Part shown: piece by piece, positions 24,181 through 35,313 of the stretch
How the letters are laid out: each line of letters opens with the position of its first letter
How positions within the stretch are numbered: position 1 is the stretch's first letter
Assembly: GCA_023957375.1 (NCBI GenBank)
Contig: JAMLHB010000002.1
Location: 310,001-374,000, forward strand
Length of the DNA: 64,000 bases
From: Flavobacteriales bacterium
GTDB taxonomy: Bacteria > Bacteroidota > Bacteroidia > Flavobacteriales_F > PHOS-HE28
Direction of reading: 5' to 3'
Translations under genes and position numbers: made by a program
The notes under the pieces: model-generated
What the model was told of the DNA's origin: nothing
Seen by the model: only the letters and a program-made list of their open reading frames with translations
Database searches by the model: none

Positions 24181-24255
24181 TGGGAGCAGCCGGATTCGAA
24201 CCAGCGACCCTCTGCTTGTAAGGCAGATGCTCTGAACCAGCTGAGCTATGCTCCC
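24181..24255 (-). tRNA. tRNA-Val (TAC)
   Basis: A full cloverleaf: acceptor GGGAGCA/TGCTCCC, D-arm GCTCAGCTGGTTCAGAGC, anticodon loop CTTACAA (anticodon TAC) and T-loop TTCGAAT. It is the first gene of a two-tRNA unit. Confidence 0.95.
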
Positions 24256-24376
24256 CAATGACGGGGCGCGAATATACACCCCGGAGCGATGCCCCGGAAC
24301 GGGAAATATGAGCGGCCTGGATAGTCGTTGGTCCTATCCGCCGATATGCAGCCAGACGTGATCTTTGCATGCCCCA

Positions 24377-25549
24377 ATGGGAATGTTCCGCCGCTTACTT
24401 CCGTTCTATGTTGTTGTGGCCCTGTTGATCGTTGCCAGCTTGGTGCTGGAATTCGCCAACGGGCGCTTTTGGGTGAACGACTTCCGGGTGTACTACATGG
24501 CCGCGGACAACCTGCGGCACGACCTGCCCATCTATGGAGAAGTGTTCGGCGAGGACACCGGCCTGTACAAATATGCCCCGGTGGTGCTGTACTTCTTCCA
24601 GCCCTACACGTTGCTGCCCTTCCAGGTGGCAGGCGCCCTGCACGTACTGGTGATCGGTGTGATGCTGATGGCCTGCTTTGCCGTGATCGAACGTTCACTG
24701 GGGCGTTTGCACCCCGGCTTGCCGCGGCCCGCGCAGCGCGCGGCGCTTGGACTGCTCTGCATCGCCGTGCTGCTCACGCGGGAGCTGCACATGGGCAACA
24801 TCAACATGGGCTTGGTCCTGCTGGCGGTATTGGGCGTGGAGCGCTTGTTGGCCGGGAAGCACGTGCAGGCCGGCCTTGCGCTGGGCGTGGTTTGGCTCAT
24901 CAAGCCTTACCTTCTGCTGATGCTCGTGCCCTTGGTGGTGCGGCGCGAGTGGAAAGTACTGCGCACGGCGGGGGCTGTCATGCTGGCCGGGCTCCTGTTG
25001 CCGCTGCCCATGGAGGGGCCGCACCAATGGTGGGAACTGCTGCGCGAATGGGGACACTCCATGTTGTACCACACGCAGGTAATGGACAGCCCGGACCGCA
25101 TCGGCGCCATCCTGGGCAAACCCTTCGGGCTGGCAACAAACACGGTTTCGGACGCCATTTTCATTGCCATCGCCGGAGCCTTGCTCGCCTGGTTCACCCA
25201 CCGGAACCGCCGACGCGCCCGCAATGAAGCCGAAACCCGCATGGACACCGCGTTTGAGCTGTGGCTTGCCATGGCCGTGGTACCCAACCTGGTGATCACT
25301 GACCAGCAGCACTTCATGTTCGCCCTGCCCCTGATCCTGCTCACCCTGGCCTACCTTTTTGCCAAACGCGACCTGTGCGTGCTCACCGCCTTCCTGTCCG
25401 CCATGCTGCTGTACGGTACCCGAAGCTCCGATTTGTGGGGCCCCCGGCTGGAAAACCTCGTGGTGGGGTGGGGTGTTCTCGGATTGGGGAATATCTTCCT
25501 GATGACGGTGGCCTTCGCGGTATGGCGAAAGGGCGTACCGGAACGGTGA
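24377..25549 (+). CDS. DUF2029/GT87-like polytopic glycosyltransferase
   Basis: A 390-residue membrane protein with about ten hydrophobic segments. The first loop holds NDFRVYYMAADNL and YKYAPVVLYFFQPYTLLP, the DF..YY and P-rich pattern of GT87 (polyprenol-phosphate-mannose-dependent) transferases. HMGNINMGLVLL and WLIKPYLLLMLVP follow as in that family. It probably transfers a sugar from a lipid carrier on the outer face of the inner membrane; donor and acceptor are unknown. I chose ATG 24377 (a second ATG is at 24383). It is divergent from the tRNA pair. Confidence 0.82.
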   Translation: MGMFRRLLPFYVVVALLIVASLVLEFANGRFWVNDFRVYYMAADNLRHDLPIYGEVFGEDTGLYKYAPVVLYFFQPYTLLPFQVAGALHVLVIGVMLMACFAVIERSLGRLHPGLPRPAQRAALGLLCIAVLLTRELHMGNINMGLVLLAVLGVERLLAGKHVQAGLALGVVWLIKPYLLLMLVPLVVRREWKVLRTAGAVMLAGLLLPLPMEGPHQWWELLREWGHSMLYHTQVMDSPDRIGAILGKPFGLATNTVSDAIFIAIAGALLAWFTHRNRRRARNEAETRMDTAFELWLAMAVVPNLVITDQQHFMFALPLILLTLAYLFAKRDLCVLTAFLSAMLLYGTRSSDLWGPRLENLVVGWGVLGLGNIFLMTVAFAVWRKGVPER

Positions 25550-25656
25550 AAGGCACAGCCAGCGTGCGTTGCAGACACGGCCATGGCCTGCGGCACGATG
25601 ACGGGCCCGCACAGGAACGGGGTTTGCGGCCGGAAGGGCCTAAACACACAATTAAG

Positions 25657-26148
25657 ATGTCAAGTGTTGAATTTTCCCGCCAACTCGTCGATCTCCGCAA
25701 CCCCTTGTTCTATTTTGCACTGAGCCTGACCCACGACCGTGACGATGCCTCCGACCTCGTGCAGGAAAGCATGTTGCGTGCGCTCACGTACAGTGACAAG
25801 TTCCGTGAGAATACCGATTTCAAGGCATGGATCTATACGATCATGAAGAACACCTTCATCAATGCCCATCGGCGCAACAAGCGTACTGGCCGGGTGATGG
25901 AACATGTGGACCGGGTACGCCAGCAGGCAAGTTTGGTTGAGACACCGGCAACCTCGGAATCCAAGATCCGAATGAGCGAGATCAACGGTGCGCTCGGACG
26001 ATTGGACGACATCTTCCGTACACCGTTCCAAATGCACCATGACGGATACAAGTACAACGAGATCGCAGACGAGCTGTCGATTCCCGTTGGCACGGTGAAA
26101 AGCCGGATACACCAGGCCCGCCAACGGCTGATGGGCATGTTGTCCTGA
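25657..26148 (+). CDS. ECF-type RNA polymerase sigma factor
   Basis: A 163-residue sigma factor. Region 2 contains LTHDRDDASDLVQESMLRAL and FKAWIYTIMKNTFINAHRR (residues about 25-80). Region 4 contains FQMHHDGYKYNEIADELSIPVGTVKSRIHQARQRL, the helix-turn-helix that binds the -35 element. No anti-sigma gene is next to it; the neighbours are a GT87-like protein and a 53-residue hypothetical protein. The target genes cannot be predicted. Confidence 0.93.
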   Translation: MSSVEFSRQLVDLRNPLFYFALSLTHDRDDASDLVQESMLRALTYSDKFRENTDFKAWIYTIMKNTFINAHRRNKRTGRVMEHVDRVRQQASLVETPATSESKIRMSEINGALGRLDDIFRTPFQMHHDGYKYNEIADELSIPVGTVKSRIHQARQRLMGMLS

Positions 26149-26288
26149 ACGCGCATGACGCGTTCGATGAGCTTGGTGCAGCGGTTAACATCTGTTAATC
26201 AAGGGGCTTGCCGCAGGCATGGGCAAACTATCACACACCAAGCGTCGTTACACCAACGGCCTGCGAGCCAATAATCGGAACTCATAAA

Positions 26289-26450
26289 ATGCCACGCAAA
26301 AAACGCCAGCCCATACTAACCCAGCCTGTTCGTGAAGGCATCAAGACGTTCAAGGTTCGCTTGGACGCTCGTACAGTGATCACCTTGGCCAGCAAGAAAG
26401 CCTTGGATTTCTGGAAGGAAAAGTACCCCGGTGCGGTGGTGATCGGTTGA
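26289..26450 (+). CDS. Short basic protein of unknown function
   Basis: A 53-residue ORF starting MPRKKRQPILTQPVREGIKT. It has a strongly basic N-terminus and a compact rest, VRLDARTVITLASKKALDFW. It lies 140 bases after the sigma factor gene on the same strand. Codon use fits the neighbours and the frame ends cleanly, so it is probably real, but I do not recognise the family. The frame stays open for 27 codons upstream; I took the first ATG that gives a compact protein. Confidence 0.6.
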   Translation: MPRKKRQPILTQPVREGIKTFKVRLDARTVITLASKKALDFWKEKYPGAVVIG

Positions 26451-26492
26451 TCCTATTCGACGGACCGAGGCGATCAGCGAACGGAACGACCC

Positions 26493-26536
26493 GGGGCATG
26501 CCGGTGCGCGAATACATTCGCGCACCGGCATGCCCC
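26493..26536. other. Near-perfect hairpin covering the next gene's start codon
   Basis: The arm from 26493 (GGGGCATGCCGGTGCGCGAA) is complementary to the arm ending at 26536, leaving a few bases of loop. It could be the terminator of the short upstream gene, but there is no T-run, and the ATG at 26530 lies in its 3' arm. It could therefore hide that start codon. Confidence 0.75.
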
Positions 26537-27318
26537 TTATCACACATCCTGTTCGGGCGTATTTCAGCCATTGGGCCAAGGCGGGCAACCGGCATGGGGT
26601 CCATTCACCATTTGTTTACCACTTGATCGCCGAGGTGCTTCGCGTGCCTACGAAAGCGTCGGAGTTCGCGGCGGTGGAAAAGCTCCGCCACAAACTGCGT
26701 CGGCGCAAGGACTGCATCAACGTCACCGACCTGGGTGCCGGATCGCGCCACCTCCGCGGCGATCGCCGCCGCATTGGCAGCATTGCCTCCAGTGCCCTGA
26801 AACCGAGGCGGCAAGCCGAGCAGCTGGCCCGGATCGCCAACCACTTCAAACCGGCGACCATCGTCGAACTGGGCACCAGCTTGGGCATTACCACGCTATA
26901 CTTGGCACAGGCCGCGCCCAATGCCCGGATCCACACCGTGGAGGGCTGTCCTGCCACGGCACAGGTCGCCTTGAACAACTTTCACCTCCTTCAAGCGGAC
27001 AACATCACCTTGCACACCGGCCCGTTCCAAGATCAACTGCCGCGTGTATTGGCTGCATTGGACCGGCTGGACATGGCCTATATCGACGGCCACCATGCCA
27101 AAGAACCCACGTTGCAGTACTTCAACCAATGCCTGGCCAAAGCACACAACGACACCGTGTTCATCTTTGACGACATCCATTGGAGCCAAGGCATGGAAGA
27201 GGCATGGGCGCTGATCAAAGTGCATGCCCAGGTAACGGTCACCATTGACCTGTTCCATTTCGGGATCGTCTTTCTGCGCCGCGAACAAGCGAAGCAGCAT
27301 TTCCGTTTGCGCTATTGA
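26530..27318 (+). CDS. Class I SAM-dependent methyltransferase
   Basis: A 262-residue methyltransferase of the Methyltransf_24/O-methyltransferase-like kind. The SAM site is TIVELGTSLGITTLYLAQ (about residue 117), then the acidic HTVEGC loop and LDMAYIDGHHAKE, followed by FIFDDIHWSQGMEEAW. The N-terminal quarter is helical with a basic stretch (KLRHKLRRRKD). The substrate is unknown. ATG 26530 is the only good start in frame and lies inside a strong hairpin. Confidence 0.85.
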   Translation: MPLITHPVRAYFSHWAKAGNRHGVHSPFVYHLIAEVLRVPTKASEFAAVEKLRHKLRRRKDCINVTDLGAGSRHLRGDRRRIGSIASSALKPRRQAEQLARIANHFKPATIVELGTSLGITTLYLAQAAPNARIHTVEGCPATAQVALNNFHLLQADNITLHTGPFQDQLPRVLAALDRLDMAYIDGHHAKEPTLQYFNQCLAKAHNDTVFIFDDIHWSQGMEEAWALIKVHAQVTVTIDLFHFGIVFLRREQAKQHFRLRY

Positions 27319-27339
27319 CCCTCCGCAACACCACCACCC

Positions 27340-27891
27340 ATGAAGATCTATACGCGCACCGGCGACAAAGGCCAGACATCGTTGCTCAACGGCAAGCGCG
27401 TGCCCAAGGACAGCCTGCGCATCGAAACGTACGGAACCATTGACGAGCTCAACAGCCACACCGGGCTGCTGCGCGACTTGCTGGAGGGCCAAAGCGCGGA
27501 ACTGCTTATCACGGTCCAAATGCGCCTGTTCGACATGGGTTCCACCCTTTCCGCCGGTGATGAGGCGACCATCGAACGCTTCAAGGTGCCCCAAGTGCAC
27601 GACGCCGACGTGGAGGCCTTGGAGAAAGCCATGGATACCATGGATGCCGACCTGCCCACCATGCGGCACTTTATTCTCCCTGGTGGCCATCCGGCCATAT
27701 CACAAGCCCACGTGTGCCGTACCGTTTGCCGACGGGCAGAGCGCATGGCGATACGCTTGGCCGAACAAGAACCAGTACCGGAGATCGCGGTGCGCTACCT
27801 CAACCGGCTCAGCGACTTCTTCTTCATGCTGGCCCGGTGGACCGGATGGAAAATGAACGTGCCGGAAACACAATGGGCACCGCGCGGATGA
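27340..27891 (+). CDS. ATP:cob(I)alamin adenosyltransferase (PduO type)
   Basis: A 183-residue enzyme that transfers the adenosyl group of ATP to cob(I)alamin to make coenzyme B12. The diagnostic N-terminus KIYTRTGDKGQTSLLNGKRV is present, with IETYGTIDELNSHTGLLRD, HFILPGGHPAISQAHVCRTV and LNRLSDFFFMLAR, all PduO/MMAB landmarks. It lies 21 bases after the methyltransferase gene, so there is no room for a cobalamin riboswitch in front of it. It suggests that the cell uses B12, for example in methylmalonyl-CoA mutase. Confidence 0.94.
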   Translation: MKIYTRTGDKGQTSLLNGKRVPKDSLRIETYGTIDELNSHTGLLRDLLEGQSAELLITVQMRLFDMGSTLSAGDEATIERFKVPQVHDADVEALEKAMDTMDADLPTMRHFILPGGHPAISQAHVCRTVCRRAERMAIRLAEQEPVPEIAVRYLNRLSDFFFMLARWTGWKMNVPETQWAPRG

Positions 27892-27975
27892 TCATGTGGA
27901 GCGGCGTACTTGGCTGGTCATCAGCCACAAAACACCGGGCCCGCGCCACCTTCCGGAACGCCAAGGCGATCCGGT

Positions 27976-27983
27976 TATATTTG
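27976..27983 (+). promoter_or_regulatory. -7 promoter box TATATTTG
   Basis: It matches TAnnTTTG, the -7 element of Bacteroidota, 36 bases before the ATG of the DUF2795 gene. A -33 TTG at the right distance is not clear. Confidence 0.5.
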
Positions 27984-28018
27984 CGGCCAATTTCAAAAAA
28001 CGCCCTGTGCGGGTAGAT

Positions 28019-28240
28019 ATGTACTGGACCCTTGAACTTGCCTCCTATTTGGAAGATGCTCCTTGGCCTGCCACCAAGGACGAGCTGATCGACTTTGCCA
28101 TGCGCACCGGTGCCCCGCTGGAGGTAGTGGAAAACTTGCAGGCCATTGAGGATGATGAAGAGATGTTCGAGACGATCGAGGACATCTGGCCTGATTACCC
28201 CAGCAAGGAAGATTTCTTCTTCAACGAAGACGAATACTGA
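28019..28240 (+). CDS. DUF2795-type small acidic protein
   Basis: A 73-residue acidic protein: MYWTLELASYLEDAPWPATK, DELIDFAMRTGAPLEVVENL, then a very acidic tail (EDDEEMFE, DFFFNEDEY). The layout (LASYLEDAPWPATKDELIDFA) matches small DUF2795 proteins widespread in Bacteroidota. The biochemical role is unknown. I chose ATG 28019, behind a -7 box; the longer frame upstream overlaps the preceding gene region and is unlike the family. A terminator follows. Confidence 0.85.
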   Translation: MYWTLELASYLEDAPWPATKDELIDFAMRTGAPLEVVENLQAIEDDEEMFETIEDIWPDYPSKEDFFFNEDEY

Positions 28241-28261
28241 ACCCCATTTCAACTACGATCG

Positions 28262-28290
28262 AAAGCCCTGCCCCAACCGCAGGGCTTTTT
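28262..28290 (+). terminator. Rho-independent terminator after the DUF2795 gene
   Basis: AAAGCCCTGC pairs with GCAGGGCTTT, followed by a T-run. It starts 21 bases after the stop codon. From here to 28742 no gene is supported; that stretch holds only the secA promoter region. Confidence 0.9.
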
Positions 28291-28631
28291 GCTGCCTCCA
28301 TGGCGTATGGCGCTCCTTCGCCCGGAGCCTGCAGCAGGGGCGCCGCCTTGGCCCGGGATCCCGGCGGCATCAACGACCCACCGGCTCTCCCCCCGCCACA
28401 ATAGCCGAGGCTATTGCCCTTGGCGGAACCTTGGCCGGCATTGTGCTTTCCACGGGCGAAAAGAAACCCGCTGCACCATCCCGATCTCAATAGGTCGTTG
28501 GAAAAGAATGCGAAATGAGCAACCCCGTGGCGGTCCATTGGTGATCAGCGGCACAGGGACCATCGCACCTTCGCACCCTCAGGATGCCGGTTTGTTAACC
28601 ATTTTCGCCGAAATACCACCCGGCGGCTTGC

Positions 28632-28639
28632 TAACTTTG
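28632..28639 (+). promoter_or_regulatory. -7 promoter box TAACTTTG of secA
   Basis: It matches TAnnTTTG 104 bases before the secA ATG, in an otherwise empty stretch. No convincing -33 element was found at the usual spacing. Confidence 0.5.
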
Positions 28640-28742
28640 CATCCCTTAAAAAGTAAAGCAGCGCACAACCGCATTGCACGGGCACACGGAATTATTATCC
28701 AAGGCCCTCGGGAACGCAGCGGTTGTCGGCACCCCTTCTTCC

Positions 28743-32111
<3,369 letters not shown>

Positions 32112-32129
32112 GATGTTCCCGCACCAAAA

Positions 32130-32159
32130 CGAAAAGCCCCGGTCGCCCGGGGCTTTTCG
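32130..32159. terminator. Bidirectional terminator between secA and the TonB-domain gene
   Basis: CGAAAAGCCCCGG pairs with CCGGGGCTTTTCG around GTCGC-type loop bases. Runs of A on one side and T on the other let it serve both converging genes. Confidence 0.9.
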
Positions 32160-32182
32160 CATTGGTGTATGTCGGTTGGTTC

Positions 32183-32851
32183 TTATTTCAGGGGTACGCG
32201 CATCTGAACGCGCACCGGTTGGCCATCCTGTTGGCCGGCAGCCCAGCGGGGCGCGGCGCTGATGGCCGAGGCGATCTGGTCGGCGATCTGCGGGTCTTCC
32301 GCACCCACCACCTGCACGCCGCTCAAATTCCCGTCCTTCTCCACGATGAAACTGGCCATGACATCCCCTTGGGCCCTGCCCACCTTTTCACGGATGTAAC
32401 GCACCATGGCCTTCTCACCGCCGGGATACTGCGGCATGGTCTGCGCCACGGTGTAGACAATGTTCTTCATCCATTCGGCATTGTACACCTTTTCGGCAAG
32501 CGGTCGGCCCCATTGGTCCTTGCGTACCCAGATGCCATCCTTATTGCCCATGGCGTAATCCCCTTCGCTTTCCAGCTTGCCATTGGGATGAAAGAACTTG
32601 AAGTGGCCGTCCGGCACACGGAAGGCCTGATCCGCATAGCGGCCCTGGGCCTTCAATGTCCCGTCCAAATTGAAGATGTCCGCCAGGAACCCGCCGGTCC
32701 CGTCAGTGCCCCCGGCCTCCAGATAATAGGTGGCCTTGGCCTTGACCGAAGGCTCCAGCCCCTGGTCCAGCCACACGCGTTGTGCATTGGCACTAACCGC
32801 CATCCCGGACAACAGGACCGCAGTTAGGAGAAATGATACTTGATGTTTCAC
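32183..32851 (-). CDS. Periplasmic protein with MORN-like repeats and TonB C-terminal domain
   Basis: A 222-residue exported protein with a signal peptide ending SANAQ. Its middle has MORN-like repeats seen in Bacteroidota (GTLKAQGRYADQ, HFKFFHPNGKLESEGDYAMGN, GIWVRKDQWGRP). The C-terminal domain is TonB-like (MPQYPGGEKAMVRYIREKVG ... GDVMASFIVEKDGNLSGVQVV), the form common in this phylum. Unlike true TonB there is no N-terminal anchor or Pro-rich spacer. It converges on secA and shares its terminator. Its role is unclear, perhaps in envelope protein contacts. Confidence 0.82.
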   Translation of the reverse strand: MKHQVSFLLTAVLLSGMAVSANAQRVWLDQGLEPSVKAKATYYLEAGGTDGTGGFLADIFNLDGTLKAQGRYADQAFRVPDGHFKFFHPNGKLESEGDYAMGNKDGIWVRKDQWGRPLAEKVYNAEWMKNIVYTVAQTMPQYPGGEKAMVRYIREKVGRAQGDVMASFIVEKDGNLSGVQVVGAEDPQIADQIASAISAAPRWAAGQQDGQPVRVQMRVPLK

Positions 32852-32917
32852 GATGGGGATGTTCTGATGGCTCCTACGCTACAGGCGTACCGAAGGTTTC
32901 ACCAAGGCCTGAGGCTT

Positions 32918-34456
32918 CTAACCGGCCCAACCTTCGCGGTCGAGGCTGCGGTATTGAATGGCTTCGGCCAGGTGCTCATTGCCGATGGCCACGCTGCCGG
33001 CCAGGTCGGCGATGGTGCGCGCCACCTTCAGGATGCGGTCGTAGGCACGGGCGCTCAGACCGAGGCGCTCCATGGCCTTCTGCAGCAGGGCCTGCCCTTG
33101 TGCATCCACCCGGCAGTACTTGCGCAGTTGCTGGGTGGAGATCTGTGCGTTGGAGTAGATCCGCGTACCCCGATAGCGCTGCTCCTGCAAATTGCGTGCT
33201 TTCACCACCCGTTCGCGCACGGCGGCACTCTTCTCGGTTTCGCGTTCACTGGCCAGCTCAGTGAAGGCCACCGGGGTCACCTCCACATGGATGTCGATGC
33301 GGTCCAGCAGCGGTCCGCTGATCTTGTTGAGGTACTTCTGCACCACCCCGGGCGGGCAAACGCATTCGCGTTCCGGGTGGTTGTGGTAGCCGCAAGGGCA
33401 TGGGTTCATCGCCGCCACCAGCATGAAGCTGGCGGGATAGGCCACGGTGAATTTCGCCCTGCTGATGGTCACCACGCGTTCCTCCAAAGGTTGGCGCATC
33501 ACCTCCAGCACGGTGCGCTTGAACTCCGGAAGCTCATCCAGGAAAAGCACGCCATTGTGGGCCATGCTGATCTCGCCCGGCTGCGGATAGGACCCGCCCC
33601 CCACCAAGGCCACATCGCTGATGGTGTGGTGCGGTGCCCGGAACGGGCGCGTGCTCACCAGGGCATCCTCCTTGGCTAACTTGCCCGCCACACTGTGGAT
33701 CTTGGTGGTTTCCAAGGCTTCCTCGATGTTGAGCGGCGGCAGGATGGTGGGCAGCCGCTTGGCGATCATCGTTTTACCGGCCCCCGGCGGACCGATGAGG
33801 ATGACGTTGTGCCCACCGGCCGCAGCAATCTCAAAGGCCCGCTTGATGTTCTCCTGGCCCTTCACGTCGCTCAGGTCCACGGGGTAGCCCCTGCTCCGGG
33901 CGTCAAACTCGGCTGCGATATCCACCCGGGTCGGTTCCATGTTTTCGCGCCCTTCCATGAATTCCACAACTTGTTGCAGGTGTTCCACGCCGTACACTTC
34001 GAGGCCTTGGACAATAGCGGCCTCGCGCGCATTTTCGCGGGGCACCACCACGCCCTTGAAACCTTGCTTTTTGGCCTCCAAAGCAATCGGCAACGCCCCC
34101 TTTATCGGACGCACCTCGCCATCCAGCGACAGTTCGCCCATCACCACCAGATCGGTAAAACGTGAGGTGCTGATCTGTTCACTGGCACCCAGGATGCCCA
34201 AAGCGATGGGCAGGTCGTAAGCAGTGCCCTCCTTGCGCAGGTCCGCCGGTGCCAGGTTGATCGTGATCTCCTTGCCGCGCGGCATGTGCAGCCCGATGTT
34301 CTTGATCGCTGCGCTCACGCGCTGGTGGCTTTCCTTCACGGCATTGTCGGGCAGGCCCACCATGAAGAACAGGCCCCCCTTGACGATGTTGGTCTCCACC
34401 GTGATGACGGTGGCCTCCACGCCGAACACCGCACAGCCGAAATTCTTGACGATCAT
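32918..34456 (-). CDS. comM: YifB/ComM family Mg-chelatase-like AAA+ ATPase
   Basis: A 512-residue protein. The N-terminal Lon-protease-like domain starts FGVEATVITVETNIVKG. The AAA+ module has Walker A GPPGAGKT (residues 222-229) and LDELPEFKRTVLEVMRQPLE as Walker B. A Cys-rich stretch (NPCPCGYHNHPERECVCPPG) is followed by the C-terminal Mg_chelatase_C domain (YRGTRIYSNAQIS...YDRILKVARTIADLAGS). In naturally competent bacteria ComM is a branch-migration helicase that extends integration of incoming DNA. The length is normal. It is followed by gmhA on the same strand upstream. Confidence 0.94.
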   Translation of the reverse strand: MIVKNFGCAVFGVEATVITVETNIVKGGLFFMVGLPDNAVKESHQRVSAAIKNIGLHMPRGKEITINLAPADLRKEGTAYDLPIALGILGASEQISTSRFTDLVVMGELSLDGEVRPIKGALPIALEAKKQGFKGVVVPRENAREAAIVQGLEVYGVEHLQQVVEFMEGRENMEPTRVDIAAEFDARSRGYPVDLSDVKGQENIKRAFEIAAAGGHNVILIGPPGAGKTMIAKRLPTILPPLNIEEALETTKIHSVAGKLAKEDALVSTRPFRAPHHTISDVALVGGGSYPQPGEISMAHNGVLFLDELPEFKRTVLEVMRQPLEERVVTISRAKFTVAYPASFMLVAAMNPCPCGYHNHPERECVCPPGVVQKYLNKISGPLLDRIDIHVEVTPVAFTELASERETEKSAAVRERVVKARNLQEQRYRGTRIYSNAQISTQQLRKYCRVDAQGQALLQKAMERLGLSARAYDRILKVARTIADLAGSVAIGNEHLAEAIQYRSLDREGWAG

Positions 34457-34485
34457 CGGCCGGAAGATAGCGCGGTCCTCCGGGT

Positions 34486-35061
34486 TCAGGCCATGGCCTG
34501 CTCGATGTGGTCGATCAGGGCGTGGATCACCTTGATGTGCACCTCTTGGATGCGGTCGGCGTAGCCTTGGTGTGCCACGCGCACTTCCATGTCGCAGCTT
34601 GCGGCAAGCTTTCCGCCGTCCTTGCCGGTGAGCGCCACCACCTTCATCCCGGCTGCGCGGGCGGCCTCTGCTGCGCGCAGCACGTTGGGGCTGTTGCCGC
34701 TGGTGCTGATGGCCAGCAGCACATCGCCTGGTTTTCCGTGCGCCTGCACAAAGCGTGCGAACACCTGCTCAAAGCCATGGTCGTTGCCTACGCATGTGAG
34801 GTGCGAGGGGTCGCTGATGCTCATGGCGGCGATGGGGGCGCGATCGTTGCGGAATTTGCCGGTAAGCTCCTCGGCAAAGTGCATGGCATCGCACATGCTG
34901 CCACCGTTGCCGCAACTGATCAGCTTGCCACCGGCCTTGAGCGCTGCCACCATCATGTCGCCTGCATGCTGCACGACCTCTATGTTGCGCTGTTCGGCGC
35001 GGAACCGCTCCAACACGGCGGCTGCTTCTTCAAAGTGGGCGGAAATGCGTTGGTTCCCCAT
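34486..35061 (-). CDS. gmhA: Phosphoheptose isomerase (SIS domain)
   Basis: A 191-residue SIS-domain isomerase that converts sedoheptulose-7-phosphate to D-glycero-D-manno-heptose-7-phosphate for LPS core or S-layer glycans. Markers are [60 protein letters not shown] and [19 protein letters not shown]. It lies 29 bases upstream of the comM start on the same strand. No other heptose gene is nearby. Confidence 0.9.
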   Translation of the reverse strand: MGNQRISAHFEEAAAVLERFRAEQRNIEVVQHAGDMMVAALKAGGKLISCGNGGSMCDAMHFAEELTGKFRNDRAPIAAMSISDPSHLTCVGNDHGFEQVFARFVQAHGKPGDVLLAISTSGNSPNVLRAAEAARAAGMKVVALTGKDGGKLAASCDMEVRVAHQGYADRIQEVHIKVIHALIDHIEQAMA

Positions 35062-35110
35062 GGCTTTGCTGACCGCGAAGATGCGCAGGAATGATGGATG
35101 GAGGGGTGTT

Positions 35111-35299
35111 AGTCATGAAGTCCGGAGTCCTTTAGTCCTGAAGTCATGAGTCCTTTAGTCCTGAAGTCATGAGTCCTTTGGTCCTAAAGTCGTGAGTCCT
35201 TTGGTCCTGAAGTCGTGAGGCATGGGTACGACTTCGGGACTCACGACTTCAGGACTCACGACTTCAGGGCTCACGACTGAAAGGGGTCACGACTGCAAG
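35111..35299. repeat. Tandem AGTC repeat with inverted second half
   Basis: The left half has about four 23-bp units of the type AGTCATGAGTCCTTTAGTCC plus TGA, in close succession. The right half (from 35229) has the complementary words ACTTCAGGACTCACG repeated three to four times. The whole can fold into a long, slipping hairpin between gmhA and dsbD. No spacers of constant length are present, so it is not a CRISPR array. Confidence 0.9.
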
Positions 35300-35313
35300 G
35301 ACTCTCTCCTCAC

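Noticed and set aside
27319..27339. Cobalamin riboswitch before the cobalamin adenosyltransferase gene
   Set aside because: Only 21 bases separate it from the preceding gene, far too short for such a riboswitch.
28291..28742. Small gene between the DUF2795 terminator and secA
   Set aside because: Open frames there have no plausible start, no conserved pattern and overlap the secA promoter box.
35111..35299. CRISPR array
   Set aside because: Units follow each other directly without unique spacers of constant length, and the second half is inverted.
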